The notes beneath the pieces were generated by a model, which did no database searches, was not told the origin of the DNA, and saw nothing but the letters and a program-made list of their open reading frames with translations. 43,610 nt of DNA, taken from positions 1 through 43,610 of the forward strand of contig NZ_KB894664.1 in NCBI RefSeq assembly GCF_000374585.1. The letters run 5' to 3'. Positions within the stretch are counted from its first letter, which is position 1; every line of letters starts with the position of its first letter. The position numbers were made by a program, and so were the translations under genes. This stretch comes from Phocaeicola barnesiae DSM 18169 = JCM 13652 (GTDB lineage: Bacteria > Bacteroidota > Bacteroidia > Bacteroidales > Bacteroidaceae). This document shows positions 14,043 to 22,078 of the stretch, piece by piece.

Positions 14043-16466
14043 ATGGAGTTTAATTTAGATACGAACATCAAGGAACTGCTCACACATGGTGTCATTTCTG
14101 TTCGCACTTTCAATTGTCTGAATACTGCAGGATATGAAACGCTGGGGGGTATATTAGATAATATCGAAACGCCAGTGGATTTGCTAAAACTGCCCAAGTT
14201 TGGCAGAAAGTCGTACACAGAGGTAGACGCAATTCTGAATCAGATGATTCGGGAACATAAATCAATAGTTCCTGAACAGAAAGAGTTGCAGTTTGCTGCA
14301 TTAGGAAACACAATTATAGCGATTATTACAGAAGCATATAACGAGGTAACTACAGGTGATTCTGAAGTGAAAGCCTATTTGCAAGCAGCTTATCCTCATC
14401 CCGGCAGTATGCATTTCCTTGTAATGGGGAAGGTTGACAATATGCTTACTGTAGTAGAAGAATACTCACGCGATGAGAATTTAGAAATACGCCACTCTTA
14501 TAAGCAATTTATAGAGAAGGTGCTGCATGAAATGGAAAATGCTCAAGAGGCTGTAAACAGCATTTATAAGGAATATAAGCAAAAGAACATGGAACTATCT
14601 TTGAGAATGGAAAGTTTCACCTATGAACAAATTGCGAGATACTTCCTATCAACTATTGCATGTGACTACTTGGAGAGGACTTATCAGGAACAACGTTCCA
14701 CGACTATGAGCGTAAGGAGCAAGAATTTCTCTGACAAATTTCTTCCTCATTTTACAGATCTCATCAAGTATGCCGATGAACCTTTGACTACCTATCGTAA
14801 CATTTGCCCAGGGCAAAATATGGTGAAAACACTAACGGAAATATTCCAGTTTAATCAACGGTTTAGACGTGAGTTTGACAGGGTGGCAATGCTTTCTGAC
14901 GATGAGATTCAAACAGAATCCCTGAAGCGTGACTATCCCTTCTTGATAAATAAACAACGGCAGTTTGTATTCAACTTTATAAAGGAGCATGGTCATGCAC
15001 CGTTGTTTTTCCTACTGTATTATTATCTTCGTTTGTCTGAAAACAAGTCAGATAAAATATATAGTATTGCTAAGGGTATCTTTGACGGAAAGCGGCGTTC
15101 GTTAAACGAAATAGCTGAAGCGATGAGTCTTAGCAGGGAAAGAGTTCGTCAAATAGTTTGCGGAACAATAGAAGTACAGAAATCGACACTTGTTAACAAC
15201 GATGACTGGGATTACTATAATCAAATGTTTGAATTAGCATTCATTTATGAGAAAACGGAAGAATACGTTAAACTGATAGAAGTCGAGCATTTGCCCATTA
15301 GCTTTGATGTATTTGCCTCTTTGTTGGTGTTGGTTGCAGACTTTAAAATTGAAGAAGTCGATGGACATTCTATTCTTATAAACAATAAGTACCGTGAATT
15401 GAAATTTACCGATTGCATTGATACTCTCTTTAGTATTATTGATGGTAAATATTCTACAGACACATTCGTTCCTCTTGAAACTATCCTATTTACAGTTCCT
15501 AACCAGTACAAATCATCAACGAAAGAACTCATTACACACATTGCATCAGATATTTTTAAAGTTCATATTACTGAGGACGGAAGACTTTTTTTGCCTCAGA
15601 ACTACATTGACATACCAGAAGAGTTATACGATATATTATCGAAAAAAGGTGAGCCTATGCATGTCGAGGATATTTTCAAAGAATTCAAGACGCGATACCC
15701 AGACCACAAATATTCCGATGCTTCACAGATAAAATCGTTTTTGTATAGGCATAAGCATATTAAGGCCATCGGAAAAACTTCATGTTATGCTCTTGACTAT
15801 TGGGAGGGAATATACTTCGGAAGTATTCGCGATTTGCTTATCAATTTATTGGAAAGGTCTAACCTGCCTCTTCATATCGACAATTTATACGATGGAGTAA
15901 CAGAACACTATCCTAACACCACAAAAGCGAGTATTGCAGCCACGATGGAAGATGAAGACTTACAGCGCTTTGTGGAGTTTGAGGGAAACTATTTTGGATT
16001 AACGTCGAAAGATTATCCGGCAGAATATGTTGTTGCGTCGTCGGTTCAGCGCTATCGTTTTGAGGCACGTTTTGAAATGTTAAAGAATTTTATAGAGATG
16101 TATCATCGTTTTCCAAGCTATAATGGAAGTGAAGAAGAAGCCTCGCTGATGCGATGGCTATATAATGCCACAAATGATGTCCTTGTGCTTACTGAGGAGC
16201 AGAAATTGCTATTAGATGCAACTATGAAAAAGTACGATGATCTTGGCTATCCCCGTTCTGCAACTGAATATGAATTCTTAACAAAGTGCTTGGATGTGAA
16301 GGATTATATCCGTCAACATCATACGCTACCCACTAACAAAGAAGCGCCAGAACTATATGCTTGGCTTCGTCGCTCACGCGATAACTACGATAGCTTTACA
16401 GACAAACGCCGTCAGTATATGACAGATTTACTGAATTATGTGCTATCTTTCGGATTTTGTATTTAG
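14043..16466 (+). CDS. Alpha-CTD / sigma region-4 / winged-helix multidomain protein
   Basis: 807 aa. Residues about 8-68 (IKELLTHGVISVRTFNCLN...LLKLPKFGRKSYTEVDAIL) closely follow the C-terminal domain of RNA polymerase alpha, including the helix-hairpin-helix NFGRKS-like turn. Residues about 345-375 (RSLNEIAEAMSLSRERVRQI) are a sigma-70 region-4 helix-turn-helix. Residues about 525-590 (KKGEPMHVEDIFKEFKTRYP) and 595-660 (SNLPLHIDNLYDGVTEHYP) look like two HARE-type winged helices as in RNA polymerase delta. The end has two helicase-associated-like repeats (HRFPSYNGSEEE, HTLPTNKEAPELYAWLRRSR). I know no housekeeping protein with this order. It could bind DNA as a regulator or block polymerase. 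It follows the AlbA_2 gene by 124 bp and ends the plus-strand cargo. Confidence 0.65.
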   Translation: MEFNLDTNIKELLTHGVISVRTFNCLNTAGYETLGGILDNIETPVDLLKLPKFGRKSYTEVDAILNQMIREHKSIVPEQKELQFAALGNTIIAIITEAYNEVTTGDSEVKAYLQAAYPHPGSMHFLVMGKVDNMLTVVEEYSRDENLEIRHSYKQFIEKVLHEMENAQEAVNSIYKEYKQKNMELSLRMESFTYEQIARYFLSTIACDYLERTYQEQRSTTMSVRSKNFSDKFLPHFTDLIKYADEPLTTYRNICPGQNMVKTLTEIFQFNQRFRREFDRVAMLSDDEIQTESLKRDYPFLINKQRQFVFNFIKEHGHAPLFFLLYYYLRLSENKSDKIYSIAKGIFDGKRRSLNEIAEAMSLSRERVRQIVCGTIEVQKSTLVNNDDWDYYNQMFELAFIYEKTEEYVKLIEVEHLPISFDVFASLLVLVADFKIEEVDGHSILINNKYRELKFTDCIDTLFSIIDGKYSTDTFVPLETILFTVPNQYKSSTKELITHIASDIFKVHITEDGRLFLPQNYIDIPEELYDILSKKGEPMHVEDIFKEFKTRYPDHKYSDASQIKSFLYRHKHIKAIGKTSCYALDYWEGIYFGSIRDLLINLLERSNLPLHIDNLYDGVTEHYPNTTKASIAATMEDEDLQRFVEFEGNYFGLTSKDYPAEYVVASSVQRYRFEARFEMLKNFIEMYHRFPSYNGSEEEASLMRWLYNATNDVLVLTEEQKLLLDATMKKYDDLGYPRSATEYEFLTKCLDVKDYIRQHHTLPTNKEAPELYAWLRRSRDNYDSFTDKRRQYMTDLLNYVLSFGFCI

Positions 16467-16623
16467 CGATATAGAAATAGTACAACATTATTATGATGTT
16501 GTATTGGCTCAAATTCGGTGAAGTACATTAGTTATGTGGGAAATTCTGTAGGCAAAATCATCTTCCGCGACAAGGTAAGGGACGAGGACATAGAAGATTG
16601 TCGCTGCATCAGTACGACGTGAT

Positions 16624-16654
16624 TTAACTTGCTGGCAACTTGCCAAGAAGTTAA
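16624..16654. repeat. 31-bp dyad, copy 1
   Basis: The layout is TTAACTT - gc - TGGCAAcTTGCCA - ag - AAGTTAA, symmetric about 16639 with 13 of 15 positions paired in each arm. A decayed copy lies 77 bp downstream. Confidence 0.65.
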
Positions 16655-16700
16655 TCACGCAAGTGCAACAAACTGGAAATCAATAAATATTATTTTAATT

Positions 16701-16731
16701 TTAACTTGCTTGTAATTTGCCAGATAGTTAA
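16701..16731. repeat. 31-bp dyad, copy 2 (degenerate)
   Basis: The layout is TTAACTT - gc - TTGTAAtTTGCCA - ga - TAGTTAA, the same spacing as the copy at 16624-16654 but with fewer paired positions. Both copies sit between cargo and mobilization genes. Confidence 0.55.
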
Positions 16732-16779
16732 GAATAAGTGCGAATAGTTGCCACTATCGGATTGCATTCCATATAAACT

Positions 16780-17322
16780 TCATCTAACACAATATACAAC
16801 CAGTCCCAATGCCACCGTATAAACGAACAAAAATATCACCAAGACTTTCATCCAGAAATCAGAGAACCAAACGCCTTCATTCCGCCTAAGAAGTTTGCGC
16901 ATATTGGATTCATGCTCCGTTAGCATCTTCATCAGTTCAGAGTGGTGATTCTCCAATACAGTTTTCCATGTTTTGATAGCTTGGTTTAAGAGCTGTTGAA
17001 GCTGGGCAAGATGCTCGGGACTTATAGTTGCCTTGAACTGTGTGTTTTGCTCTGCTTTTATAATGGCATTGCAAATACCGTTAATGATATTGCCGGAACT
17101 ATCAATAGCATTTCTCAATATCATTGCAGCATCACGCTCTGCTTTAATAGCGTCTTGAAGGTCTTGATGGATTTTCAACAATGCCTCTTTTGCTTCACGG
17201 ATTTCTGTGAGCCGCTTGTCTGCATCCTGCTTTTCAGCCTCTAATTCATGATTGCTTTCAACCTTTTTCAACATATCATCAACGTCTATTGATGGAGTAA
17301 TTTTTGATTTGCCAATTCCCAT
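16780..17322 (-). CDS. Coiled-coil, membrane-anchored mobilization accessory protein
   Basis: 180 aa. A long charged helical region (about residues 20-85, ESNHELEAEKQDADKRLTEI and following) suggests a coiled coil. The C-terminus has one transmembrane segment (MKVLVIFLFVYTVALGLVVY) with a short tail. Proteins of this shape commonly follow the relaxase gene in Bacteroides mobilizable elements, and here the gene lies 24 bp downstream of the relaxase stop on the same strand. It may hold the relaxosome at the membrane or coupling protein. I do not recognise a named family, and the role is inferred from position and topology. Confidence 0.65.
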   Translation of the reverse strand: MGIGKSKITPSIDVDDMLKKVESNHELEAEKQDADKRLTEIREAKEALLKIHQDLQDAIKAERDAAMILRNAIDSSGNIINGICNAIIKAEQNTQFKATISPEHLAQLQQLLNQAIKTWKTVLENHHSELMKMLTEHESNMRKLLRRNEGVWFSDFWMKVLVIFLFVYTVALGLVVYCVR

Positions 17323-17346
17323 GATTCTTGTCTTTTGATTGTTAAT

Positions 17347-18558
17347 TTATCTGTGAAGTCCTTTCCTGCGCTTGCACATGCTGTTTGCCATTCTTGCACA
17401 GCGGCGTGCCCATTCAAGATCATCCTCATCTTTATCCCGTCCCCAGCTACTTGTGTCAGAACTACCACCGCCACTTGACGCCGCCATACTTGTGGCAGCA
17501 TCCAAATACCCAGCAAAGAGCAAAAGGGCCGTGTGCTGTATTTCTTCAATCTTAGCCAACGGATGTGCTTCCTCCAAAGAACAATTCTGCCGAATGATAG
17601 TATCAGCGGCTTCGGATATCTCGATATGGAAACTGTGATATTCGTCTGTCGTTATATCGTAATGTTTCATAACAGGATGCGAAGCAGTCGAAGGTTGTAT
17701 AAGAGGAGTCGTGTCTGCTGTCCATGTTTGTTGGGGAACAGGCTTTGCCGGCTTAGATATCCTTTCCTGCGGATGTAGTTTTGCCCAAGTAGCCTCAATT
17801 TTTGATGGGGTCAGGTTTCGCCCGATACCCAACATGGATGATTTATAAATGGAGTTGCCACGCTTGATAGAATAGCCATAAACTCCGCCACCGTCTTTTT
17901 CTTGCAGGTGCACTTTATAGCCCCGTTTCACCAGTTCCATTTCATACCTCTGCCAACTGAATTCATCCATCGTGCGGAGTATCTCCATGCAACTGTCTGA
18001 GATTTCTTGTCTGTGACGTATGCCTATTTCTTCAGATTGTACCCAGCCTCGTCTCTCGTTGATGATATTCGCAGCCATGACAGCCCTCTCGCCAATCTTA
18101 TGGCTGTCATTGATTTTTCCGTCCATGTCCACACGGTTGGCATCAATGTGCAGATGGAGAATGCCACTTTTAGAATCACGATGCAGGGCGACTATGTATT
18201 GAGAACCTTTGAGGTTGGTCTGTTTTGAGGAGACCCGTTTGGTCTTGCCGGAGAGGTCAATAGAATCAAACACGCGGATGAACTCATTTGACAAACGTAC
18301 CCAATCGTCCATCGTCCAGTCCAGGCTTTCTTCCTCGGATGGGGAAATCTCAATTCTTATCACATTCCTGCCAAGCGGTCTGCCCTTATTGATGTTCTCT
18401 GCAAACTTTTTCTGCACGAGCATCATACGCCCGTACATCGCTTCCGGCGAAATATCATCGGGCAAGAAGTTGGCTTTGACTATATCCGCTTTCTCCTTGT
18501 TGACGGAATATCTTATGGCATTTGAGCCATGCGATATGGTAGAGGCTTTTGCTATCAT
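17347..18558 (-). CDS. Relaxase (MobB/BmgB-like mobilization nuclease)
   Basis: 403 aa. The N-terminal 250 residues form a relaxase/mobilization nuclease domain. ISHGSNAIRYSVNKEKAD holds a candidate catalytic Tyr17. HLHIDANRVD (His135, His137, Asn141) is the HxHxxxN metal-binding motif III of MobP-type relaxases. Residues from about 190 on (ILRTMDEFSWQRYEMELVKRGYKV) are a DNA-binding extension; the last 130 residues are low in conservation. The enzyme nicks oriT and pilots the strand during conjugative mobilization. The gene starts 5 bp after the ribbon-helix-helix mobilization gene, forming the usual two-gene mob operon. A coupling protein is absent, so transfer must borrow a conjugation machine. 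Confidence 0.85.
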   Translation of the reverse strand: MIAKASTISHGSNAIRYSVNKEKADIVKANFLPDDISPEAMYGRMMLVQKKFAENINKGRPLGRNVIRIEISPSEEESLDWTMDDWVRLSNEFIRVFDSIDLSGKTKRVSSKQTNLKGSQYIVALHRDSKSGILHLHIDANRVDMDGKINDSHKIGERAVMAANIINERRGWVQSEEIGIRHRQEISDSCMEILRTMDEFSWQRYEMELVKRGYKVHLQEKDGGGVYGYSIKRGNSIYKSSMLGIGRNLTPSKIEATWAKLHPQERISKPAKPVPQQTWTADTTPLIQPSTASHPVMKHYDITTDEYHSFHIEISEAADTIIRQNCSLEEAHPLAKIEEIQHTALLLFAGYLDAATSMAASSGGGSSDTSSWGRDKDEDDLEWARRCARMANSMCKRRKGLHR

Positions 18559-18563
18559 AAAAT

Positions 18564-18962
18564 TTATTCAGTAAGGTAATTTTCTATCTGGCTCCAGCGG
18601 TTGATAAGCTGAGTAGCGGCTCTCATCCATTGTTCTACAAATCGGGTATCGCTGATATACATTGCCCGTTTGTCTGCTTGGATGGATTTCACGGCTGCTG
18701 CAATACGGATAAGGTCACCCCTTGCATCCGTCAGACTACACAAGGCTTCCACCTCACGTTCAGACAACCGTTGTCGTGGATGTTGCCCTAAGGCGGTACG
18801 GCGCACATAATCGCTCATGGATAAGCCACAGGTCTTGGCAAGTTCTGCCGCTTGGGTATATTCCTGCTTTGTTACCCTAGCTTCAAGCCGCAGAGTGCGC
18901 CTTGTAACTTTCTTCTCGTTTTCTTCATCAACTTCCTTGTCGGTATTCTTTTTCTTCTTCAT
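18564..18962 (-). CDS. MobA/MobC-type relaxosome accessory protein
   Basis: 132 aa. A Lys/Glu-rich start is followed by RRTLRLEARVTKQEYTQAAELAKTCGLSMSDYVRRTALGQ. That is the ribbon-helix-helix fold of plasmid mobilization proteins (MobC/BmgA-like): a beta strand, then two helices, the second beginning LSMSDYVRRTALG. The C-terminal helix (about residues 75-125) fits the family. It should bind oriT and help the relaxase open the nic site. It lies 5 bp upstream of the relaxase gene, and the candidate oriT hairpin (19030-19072) is 68 bp upstream of its start. Confidence 0.8.
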   Translation of the reverse strand: MKKKKNTDKEVDEENEKKVTRRTLRLEARVTKQEYTQAAELAKTCGLSMSDYVRRTALGQHPRQRLSEREVEALCSLTDARGDLIRIAAAVKSIQADKRAMYISDTRFVEQWMRAATQLINRWSQIENYLTE

Positions 18963-19029
18963 GTTCTGTTATGGGTGAAACATCAATAAAAAGGGGCAGC
19001 ACGGTGGGAGCTTGCGACTGCCGAATATG

Positions 19030-19072
19030 CCTATGTGGTACAAATAAGCGAAGCGAATTTGTGCGACATAGG
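19030..19072. other. Candidate oriT hairpin upstream of the mob genes
   Basis: CCTATGTGGTACAAAT (19030-19045) pairs with ATTTGTGCGACATAGG (19057-19072), 14 of 16 positions, around an 11-nt loop AAGCGAAGCGA. No T run follows on either strand, so it is not a simple terminator. Its position directly before the mob operon is where oriT lies in many mobilizable elements. A smaller inverted repeat CTGCC / GGCAG flanks the sequence to the left. Function is inferred. Confidence 0.5.
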
Positions 19073-19127
19073 AACTTCTTGCAATACTGCATACAACAGT
19101 TTCGGACACACCAACTTTCTGGTACGG

Positions 19128-19661
19128 CTATATCTGGTTGTCAGCCGGAATATCTCCGCAGGAATCTTCCGTTGCCGCAGTCTGTGAGAAAACTAAAACA
19201 GAAGGGAAAGAAGAAGAGGGGGAAGGCTGTTTGCCTTCATCTGATATAGCAGGCATATCCTCCTTATCGTTTTGCCGGTCTTTCAGTCGGACATAAAAAG
19301 GATTGTCTATGCGGTTGCCATCCTGCATCCACGCCGATATACATTTCAGCGTATGGATGCTTGTCCGATTACTCTGCGTGGATGCGACAATTCCCAACTG
19401 GTTCATCTTGTCAAGCACGCGGGATATGGTCTTTTTGTCATAGCCCAACTTGTTAGCTAAATCCACTTCTGAAAGAACGGCTTGCCCCACTTGCAAGGTT
19501 GTGGAGAAACCTTTTATGGCATAATCGGTTTCTTTCAACACTGCCTCCTCAATAAGTCGGTGCAGAATCTTCATGCGGTCAATGCCGTATTTGCTTCCTG
19601 CCAGATACGCAAGCTGCTCTGACGAAAGCACTATACAATAATTCAAGTCTGTTTTCATCAT
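19128..19661 (-). CDS. Winged-helix DNA-binding protein of the mobile element
   Basis: 177 aa. Residues about 55-100 (VLSEVDLANKLGYDKKTISRVLDKMNQLGIV) are a MarR/GntR-like winged helix with a clear recognition helix (DKKTISRVLDKM). The C-terminal 50 residues are Ser/Pro-rich and probably disordered. Such proteins are often encoded between the VirE-type ATPase and mob genes of Bacteroides mobilizable elements, but their role is not established. It may control mobilization genes or take part in replication control. The start at 19661 (MMKTDLNY) gives a full domain. It reads in the same direction as the mob genes, with the candidate oriT in the gap. Confidence 0.65.
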   Translation of the reverse strand: MMKTDLNYCIVLSSEQLAYLAGSKYGIDRMKILHRLIEEAVLKETDYAIKGFSTTLQVGQAVLSEVDLANKLGYDKKTISRVLDKMNQLGIVASTQSNRTSIHTLKCISAWMQDGNRIDNPFYVRLKDRQNDKEDMPAISDEGKQPSPSSSFPSVLVFSQTAATEDSCGDIPADNQI

Positions 19662-19708
19662 CTGTCTGTTTGAAGATATTTTATAAATGGTACAGCCAAA
19701 AGAGAAAG

Positions 19709-20089
19709 TCAGCGGTGCATTTCATGTCCTCTCTCCGGCATATAATACTCCCTATCGTACGCAATATGGTCAAGTACGTCTTGCAGTCTGTCAAGTTGGC
19801 GACTATCCAATACACGGATGGCGGCAATAGTGATGTTCTGCGAAGCGATACGTCGATGTTCGCGGTTCCTCTCTGACATGCTGCCGTCCCCATCTGCATA
19901 GACGCTCCGCAGATAATCGTTCACAGCTTCGGTCTGTGCTTTGCTTGGATATGCCGCAGGGTAACGGTCTTGAATATACTCCACCATGTGGCTGACCGCG
20001 TTTGCCAGCAACGGTTCACGATTTTGTAGTTGTTTGATAAGTTCTTCCTTTCTCATGTTTTCAACTATTTTGTCCCATGTCCCAAGCAT
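19709..20089 (-). CDS. Small conserved helical protein of unknown function
   Basis: 126 aa, mostly helical and charged (KEELIKQLQNREPLLANAVSHMVEYIQDRYP... and VLDSRQLDRLQDVLDHIAYDREYYMP). I do not recognise the family. It sits between the VirE-type ATPase gene and the winged-helix gene on the same strand, so it is probably part of the element's backbone. A second in-frame ATG at 20056 would give 115 aa (MRKEELIK...); the upstream start is kept because nothing in the sequence clearly decides between them. Confidence 0.55.
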   Translation of the reverse strand: MLGTWDKIVENMRKEELIKQLQNREPLLANAVSHMVEYIQDRYPAAYPSKAQTEAVNDYLRSVYADGDGSMSERNREHRRIASQNITIAAIRVLDSRQLDRLQDVLDHIAYDREYYMPERGHEMHR

Positions 20090-20191
20090 TTCTTATAACT
20101 TTCTCTTTTATTTGTTTTTTGTTTTCATCCTTTTTTTAGGGGAAAAGAGGGACAAAGGGACAGATATTCTTCTTTTCCCTTAGTTTGAGAT

Positions 20192-21577
20192 TTAAAATGG
20201 TAGCTCCTGTTCACTAGGTAATGAAGTACAGACTTCTTCGTTTGGTGCGTCCACTCTCACCCACGGATGCTTTGCCCGTCCGGTCTTGTCACAATAGGCA
20301 GGATGCAACCCTTTGACCTTTTCCTGATCACTCCGTTTCCAATTAGGAATCATGGACATCAGGCGATTGATATATTGTGATGTGTATTTGGCAGGATTGC
20401 GTCTGACCAAGTCATTGGGCATTTCCTCTATAATCTGTCGGGCGCAAACCATGTTGAGTGTGGTCATTGTTGAGTTTGGTTCTGAGTATGCTCCCTTTTG
20501 ATAAGCCTGTCGGATCGGAATGGTCCAACTTGTATATTGGACGGGAATCTCACGCTCCAAATACATTTCCAGATCTTCCATGATGGGGTCAACAAGGATG
20601 TTGGAATGTTGTACCTGCACTTCATTGGCTTTGATTTCTAAATCTGGTGTTAGGTAAAGTTTCATTCCTTGCCGATAATAGGCGTATGCTTCTGCCCAAA
20701 GTTGAGGAACAACACGTTGTAGCGCATCCAGCCATTCTGAAACATGACCATTACCTTTTACCGGAATTATCCACCAGCGGCGGTTTCCGTTATCCCCTTG
20801 CAGGAAGTTTGTCTCATTGGTAGTAGCCGCAAAGACATTGTGCCGCATAAACTCCACAACCTTATGTCCGTATGCCGGGCGCATATAGTCGCTGCAGCGG
20901 CTCAGAAAGGCCTTGGCGGCCTCTGCGTCATTCGCCCGTTTCAAACCGTTCAACTCACTGATTTCAATAATCCAACCATTGGTTATGGTTTCTACCTTCT
21001 CCTTGTCACCACTGGCAAAAGAGAACGAATCGTTGAACCACTTTCCACTGATGGTTTTGAAAAAGGTGCTTTTCCCGATACCTTGCGGACCAGGCAAAGT
21101 CAGTACGTTGTCAAACTTGCAACCAGGGGTAAAAACCCGGGCAACAGCCGCCACGAACCATAGTTTTGTCTGTTCCCTGATAAGCGGCATGTCCTCCGCT
21201 CCCAAATAATCAATGAGGGTTGTGGCTATACGAGGCTGTCCGTCCCATGTCTCTTGGGTGATGAAATCCTGTACAGGGTTAAAACTCCGTTCTGAAGAGG
21301 TCGTTTTTAGCATTTCAAATACCTTATTCTGTGTCAGATGTAATCTGTATGTCCTTTCCAAATAGTCTTGTATCTTTCCTGCCGATTCTTCATCAATCTT
21401 GTTGCCATTGACATTGCGAAACAAAGGGCTGAAACATACATCGTCCTGACAAAAGGTATCATATCTTATCTGACTAAGATTCTCATCCAAAGTGAAAATA
21501 AGTCGGAGGTTGCTGATGGAACGGGCTGGATTTCCATAGCTGTCTGTTACCAAATCTTTTTTCCAATTATCGTCCAT
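20192..21577 (-). CDS. VirE-family P-loop ATPase/replication protein
   Basis: 461 aa from the chosen start (MDDNWKKDLV). The VirE (PF05272) core is plain: Walker A GPQGIGKST (about residues 163-171), a Walker-B-like strand GWIIEISELNGLKRA, an arginine-rich block FLSRCSDYMRPAYGHKVVEF and the sensor strand VFAATTNETNFLQGDNGNRRWW. These D5/VirE-like proteins act as helicases or primase partners in phages and integrative elements and probably replicate the excised form here. An ATG at 21604 would add nine residues but overlap the upstream gene; the ATG at 21577 begins one base beyond its stop codon and is preferred. No separate primase domain is visible, so it may use host primase. Confidence 0.8.
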   Translation of the reverse strand: MDDNWKKDLVTDSYGNPARSISNLRLIFTLDENLSQIRYDTFCQDDVCFSPLFRNVNGNKIDEESAGKIQDYLERTYRLHLTQNKVFEMLKTTSSERSFNPVQDFITQETWDGQPRIATTLIDYLGAEDMPLIREQTKLWFVAAVARVFTPGCKFDNVLTLPGPQGIGKSTFFKTISGKWFNDSFSFASGDKEKVETITNGWIIEISELNGLKRANDAEAAKAFLSRCSDYMRPAYGHKVVEFMRHNVFAATTNETNFLQGDNGNRRWWIIPVKGNGHVSEWLDALQRVVPQLWAEAYAYYRQGMKLYLTPDLEIKANEVQVQHSNILVDPIMEDLEMYLEREIPVQYTSWTIPIRQAYQKGAYSEPNSTMTTLNMVCARQIIEEMPNDLVRRNPAKYTSQYINRLMSMIPNWKRSDQEKVKGLHPAYCDKTGRAKHPWVRVDAPNEEVCTSLPSEQELPF

Positions 21578-21578
21578 A

Positions 21579-21899
21579 TTATTGTTCCTTAATATGGATA
21601 CCACCTGATTCCTTTGCTAAAGACAGTGCAAGGTCTGCGTCCACAATGATTTTTCGTCCTATCTGCGTAATAGCCTTATCTATGATACCGCTCTTCTTAA
21701 TGCGGTTTGCCGTGGGTACGCTGCATCCGAACACACGGGCAATACCCTCTATACCATAATAGTTGCCTTTGGAGGCCATTGGAGATGTGGGCTTCTCGGC
21801 GGATTCTACACTTTTTGTAATGAGAAAGCAAAGCTCCTCGCCAGTCATCATGGCGATAGGTTTTTGAAGTAATTGGTTAAAATTGAATCTTTCTTCCAT
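21579..21899 (-). CDS. DUF3853-like excisionase-type DNA-binding protein
   Basis: 106 aa. Residues about 48-100 (YYGIEGIARVFGCSVPTANRIKKSGIIDKAITQIGRKIIVDADLAL) form a MerR/excisionase-like helix-turn-helix with a beta wing, as in DUF3853 proteins. Proteins of this type are encoded next to VirE-type ATPases in Bacteroides mobile elements and may act as excisionase or regulator. Its stop lies next to the start of the ATPase gene, implying one operon. A 16-bp dyad GTGAAACCGATTTCAC lies 49 bp upstream of its start, next to a TACTTTTG box, and could be its own operator. Confidence 0.72.
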   Translation of the reverse strand: MEERFNFNQLLQKPIAMMTGEELCFLITKSVESAEKPTSPMASKGNYYGIEGIARVFGCSVPTANRIKKSGIIDKAITQIGRKIIVDADLALSLAKESGGIHIKEQ

Positions 21900-21947
21900 A
21901 CCTTTACTTGTTTAGTTATTAGATACTTTAAGTTTCGGCTCAACTCT

Positions 21948-22028
21948 GTGAAACCGATTTCACAAGCAAAAGTAGTTTATGAAACTCTGCGTATTGGTCG
22001 GTTTATTTATAGCTTAATTTTACCGACC
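21948..22028 (-). promoter_or_regulatory. Promoter and dyads upstream of the DUF3853-like gene
   Basis: Minus-strand TACTTTTG (plus 21967-21974) fits TAnnTTTG but has no clear -33 box. Downstream of it, in the start-site region, is the palindrome GTGAAA-CCGA-TTTCAC (21948-21963). Further upstream GGTCGGT (21996-22002) and ACCGACC (22022-22028) form a second inverted repeat with no T tract. The arrangement suggests repressor or activator control of the replication operon. Confidence 0.5.
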
Positions 22029-22078
22029 GAATAACAACAGATGTTTGCAGTAAAAAAACGAATAGCTAGATTTCCCAA

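Larger units (their letters stand above)
16467..16779. other. Convergent spacer with coding relic and two 31-bp dyads
   Basis: This spacer separates plus-strand cargo from the minus-strand mobilization genes. From about 16518 a short plus frame reads VKYISYVGNSVGKIIFRDKV and on to a TGA near 16622. It looks like the tail of a lost gene, but the family is unknown. After it come two related dyads at 16624-16654 and 16701-16731. No strong terminator with a T tract was found for either converging transcript. Confidence 0.45.
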
